Both the position numbers and the translations under genes were made by a program. DNA of 64,000 nt from Ricordea florida (lineage: Eukaryota; Cnidaria; Anthozoa; Corallimorpharia; Ricordeidae): NCBI GenBank assembly GCA_949710005.1, contig OX453276.1, positions 32,554,947-32,618,946 on the forward strand. The letters are read 5' to 3'. Under the pieces are notes generated by a model. The model was not told the origin of the DNA, searched no databases, and was given only the letters and a program-made list of their open reading frames with translations. Numbering within the stretch: position 1 is the first letter of the stretch; each line of letters starts with the position of its first letter. This document shows positions 60,832-64,000 of this stretch, one piece after another.

Positions 60832-63800
60832 GTAAATTGATAGGGAGGGAAGGGTGTGGCGGCATTGTCTCCGGGCTGGTGCTGAACAGTGAAGGGAAAG
60901 CTAACACTGGGTTAATAACTTCAAGACGGAAGGCTGACATTTTCCATTACGGCCTTCGCGTGCAGTCTGTAAGAACTCATCATTAATATCACAATTAAAG
61001 TAACTTAAAATTTGCATAAATTGAGGATTAAGGATTACAGAGCGTACTGCGCTAATGTTGCGCTTACATATAATATTTACAAAACAGTTTAGCAAGACAA
61101 TTATTGGCAGGTTAGAACAACTTCCTTCCTTGGCTTCCAAAAAAGTTGATATTTTAAGAAACATTTTAACCCTTAAAGGCTTAATAGTTGTAGTCGAATG
61201 GCGTGTCGGGTTTTCTACCTAAAATAAACCAATCACACAGACAAATTGTTTAAAACCGACCATGAAATACGAAGTTTAAAAGTCTGGTCCTTGGCCAGCG
61301 ATTGGCCGGCGTTTCATATGTGATGTTTTTTTCTGTAGCAAGTCAGACAATAATATTCGTATTGTCTCCCAGTTGTTTTGATATTAGATTCCTTGTTTTG
61401 TTCATGTATATATTTGGATACTTCTCATGTCACTGGTTCAAAAAAATTATTTTTATCATTATTTCACGTCTAATTGAATTTTAAGCTTTCCCAAGTTCTT
61501 GAAAAATTTCAAATTTCGGTTTTATTTCAAAACCGAACGCTTTCCATAAAAAATGCATTTTGTTTCGGTTGTTTATGTTTCGTTTTTTTATGCATGCATC
61601 ATGTATTTAAACAATCCTCTTGTAAAGGTTTAAAAAAATTCTTATTCCTATTTCACGTCTGATTGCTTTTGCGTTTTTTCACTTTATCCAAGGCCGAGTT
61701 TAAATGTTTCAGTGCAAACTGAGCGTTTCCTATAAAAGGTTCGTTTCCTTTCTCCTTTCGGTTGTTGTTATCTATCTTTCAGTGCAGCGAGGAAGCCATA
61801 TCTGTACAGTTAAAATCCACGTTTGGAAGAATTTCGAGAATTTGTGTTATACGATGGTTTTTTGAGTCGTTGGATTATTGCATTTTCCGCCGTGATTTCG
61901 ACCCTCAAATCGTCTTATTCTGTTTTTCTTCCGTCTTCATGGGCGCGGCCTAAGTAATTTATTTTCCCTTGACAGGGAGCAGCATCTCTTCGTCTAACGA
62001 CCAGCGAAATTTACATACTTTTATCAGCTATAATTTTGGCAAAATTTCTACTCAAAATTTTTAGCTTCTCGTATCAAGCGAGCGTTTGACGTCCACGTGA
62101 TTCTTGTGTCTGCAGTGTTGCGTTTCAGTGGCACTTAATCGTCGCGTGGCTACATCGGTCACTTAGACACGCTTGACTGCACACGACCCCGACTGGAATA
62201 CAAGAAAGTGGCTTTGAAAGTTTGAGATCTTTCGCATCTCTTTTTGAGAAAAGAAACGCTTTTCCACCCGCCTAAACACAAGGTGAGTCTATCAGGAGTC
62301 TTTCGTTTACCGCACTGATAAATTATGCATGCGAACCAGGTTTGTAATTGTTGACACTTCACAACTCGCATCCACCGTAATTTGCATGTCAGAACCGGAA
62401 TACGTTATGTCGTGGCACTGTGTATTTTTGTGACTTTTTCTCGTGTGTTTTCACTCTCTGCCCCTGATCAGTCGATCGCCAAACCCTTCGCGCGTCTCGC
62501 GCAAAACTCTGAGCCAGATGGAAAGCACGCTGTTGTAGATACTGCGAACAGCGCTCAGCTATTCAAATGTGCTGTTGATCGTGGTAGTACTGTGGAGCAG
62601 GATAGAATTGTGTGTGTGTGGGTTGAAGCAGTTTTTAAGCAGTTTCGTGTGATGTCATGTTCTAGGAACGTGTCAGTCGGCGCTGAAGTCACTCGTCACT
62701 GCCTTGAAATAGACTGAGTCCATCTTGGCATGTGGATACGACAAAAGTTAAACCCCCCAGCAGCGCGAACCTTATGACGGGCGAACGATGTAATGTTATG
62801 GCGGCGGTATACAACCGCACTTGATCTACGTTATCATTGTGATCTGTCTATTCTAACTCTTGGCGGAATTCGTGTTTAAAAAGACTTCACAAAGAACGAT
62901 CCAAGCGAACGAGTATGTGAATTTCATGGTGGATTTATTCCTCGTGATTGCCACCGGAAACCGGCGCGTTTCATTGGGATATTTTCATCCTTGACTGTGT
63001 CTAAGCATACGTGACTCAATGCTTGTGGGAAAACTCTTAAAATTCAAGGTAAACTCAGCAGAATTGCTTCTGATCTATTGACACGTTTCTAAGCAAGGTT
63101 GTCACTTGTAGTTCGCGAACCTTACCAATACACATGTATATTTTCCGAAGCCAAATTCTAAATTCTGCGCCGTGTTGTGATACTTTTGTTATTATTCAGG
63201 ATATATTGTTCGATTCTGAATTGTCGTAAGTGTTTTCCTTGGAATTCTATCACAAAGCTATTTCTAAGTTCGATTTTTTGGTCATGTTTTACTATTTTAC
63301 TGCCTTTTCATGATCAGTTGGTGCATCCCTCCTGTGGATATTGGCCATTTTATCTTTTCACAAGTGTTTTTAAAATATATGTATTCGTGTTCATGTATTT
63401 TTTTTCTCGTATGTATGTTATTCGAACCATCGTTCATATTCGTCTCGGCTTGTCGACTAAATGATTTTTTAAAATGTCGTGACATAACGAGGTAATAGTA
63501 ATTTGTCTGCGATGTTTACATTCGATGCATTTTTCTTTCACTGACGACTATTTCTTCACCTACATGTAAACACAGCTACGATTAATTATGGTTTTAATTT
63601 CCATCGGCAAATATATTTAGCAATATTGAATATACGGCTTGGTATGCATGTTGTTACTCAGTTTAAAGACCGAAGTTACCAGATAATTCACACGTTAGTC
63701 AGTGATTGGAAACAAATTTATTTCCCTAGACTTTTGAGGAGCAAAAGCGATTACCAGGCATCAATTTCAGTCCTGTTTTCCTCTGTAGATTAAAAGGTCA

Positions 63801-64000
63801 CGTAGTTTGACAATTATCCCAAATGGATGTTTCAATTACAAGACATTGAACACTAAGGAATTAGGTTAAACCAACAAGCGAATCCATTGTTTCATGATTC
63901 AACTTTTCTTTCCCTCTGTGCAAGTCAACTATGTAAATTAGAGGATGATTTTGAAGCTTAAGCATTTATAATCTAGCTATTGAAAAATACTACTTTCCTG
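60832..64000. other. start of a long CAMSAP intron, no exon recognised
   Basis: No CAMSAP exon is visible after 60831. A consensus donor (CACAAG|gtgagt, GT at 62282) ends a GC-richer stretch at about 62.1-62.28 kb and could mark a non-coding first exon of an alternative promoter. The hydrophobic ORF at 62382-62717 begins with TTG and lacks an upstream ATG in frame, so it is not called as a gene. Confidence 0.35.

Noticed and set aside
62382-62717. ORF with a signal-peptide-like hydrophobic N-terminus
   Set aside because: It starts with TTG, has no in-frame ATG before the hydrophobic stretch, no recognised domain and no splice support.

Overview
The window looks like nuclear DNA of an anthozoan cnidarian, probably a stony coral. 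It is AT-rich. Its genes are split into many small exons with GT-AG introns. It is crowded with cnidarian-style repeats: tRNA-derived SINEs, MITEs, Penelope-like retroelements and intronic minisatellites. The species cannot be named from the sequence alone. Gene models were built by hand from splice signals, phase continuity and protein families, so internal exons are firmer than transcript ends.

Left part (1-16.7 kb): a complete seven-exon interferon-regulatory-factor (IRF) gene on the + strand (ATG 4714, stop 13008) with a TATA/CCAAT promoter near 4.39-4.44 kb. It encodes a DNA-binding domain plus a short tail. Its introns and flanks hold a ~106-bp satellite, a ~51-bp minisatellite, a G-rich tract and several TIR elements. 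A repeat-dense intergenic stretch follows.

Centre (16.77-34.73 kb): the most striking object is a ~17,961-bp transposon-like block. It is bounded by ~109-bp terminal inverted repeats starting CAACACG and by a perfect 7-bp target duplication (CGTGACC). It carries two convergent genes that start next to the two TIRs: a + strand zinc-ribbon gene and a - strand cysteine-rich gene resembling the CxC/KDZ (Kyakuja-Dileera-Zisupton) class. Nested inside are a second transposon of 6,160 bp (24813-30972, perfect 8-bp duplication GAAGCACA, subterminal TCGACCGA-type palindrome arrays, a psq-like helix-turn-helix gene and a dead Penelope RT), a 486-bp MITE with an 8-bp duplication, a SINE, two tRNA-like sequences and a 1.2-kb Penelope fragment with direct repeats. 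The 3' portions of both resident genes appear to be missing, so the block is probably defective.

Right part (34.8-64 kb): the big element sits 84 bp upstream of the ATG of a four-exon gene for a four-finger U1/JAZ-type zinc-finger protein (34826-40650, +). Next come a SINE, a CREBL2-type bZIP gene (43874-45287, -), and, diverging from it across ~0.7 kb, a CAMSAP microtubule minus-end-binding protein gene. CAMSAP runs from 46024 and leaves the window before its CKK domain. The ~106-bp satellite recurs in introns of the zinc-finger and CAMSAP genes. In the zinc-finger intron it carries a decayed inverted copy of IRF exon 3, a gene fragment moved between loci.
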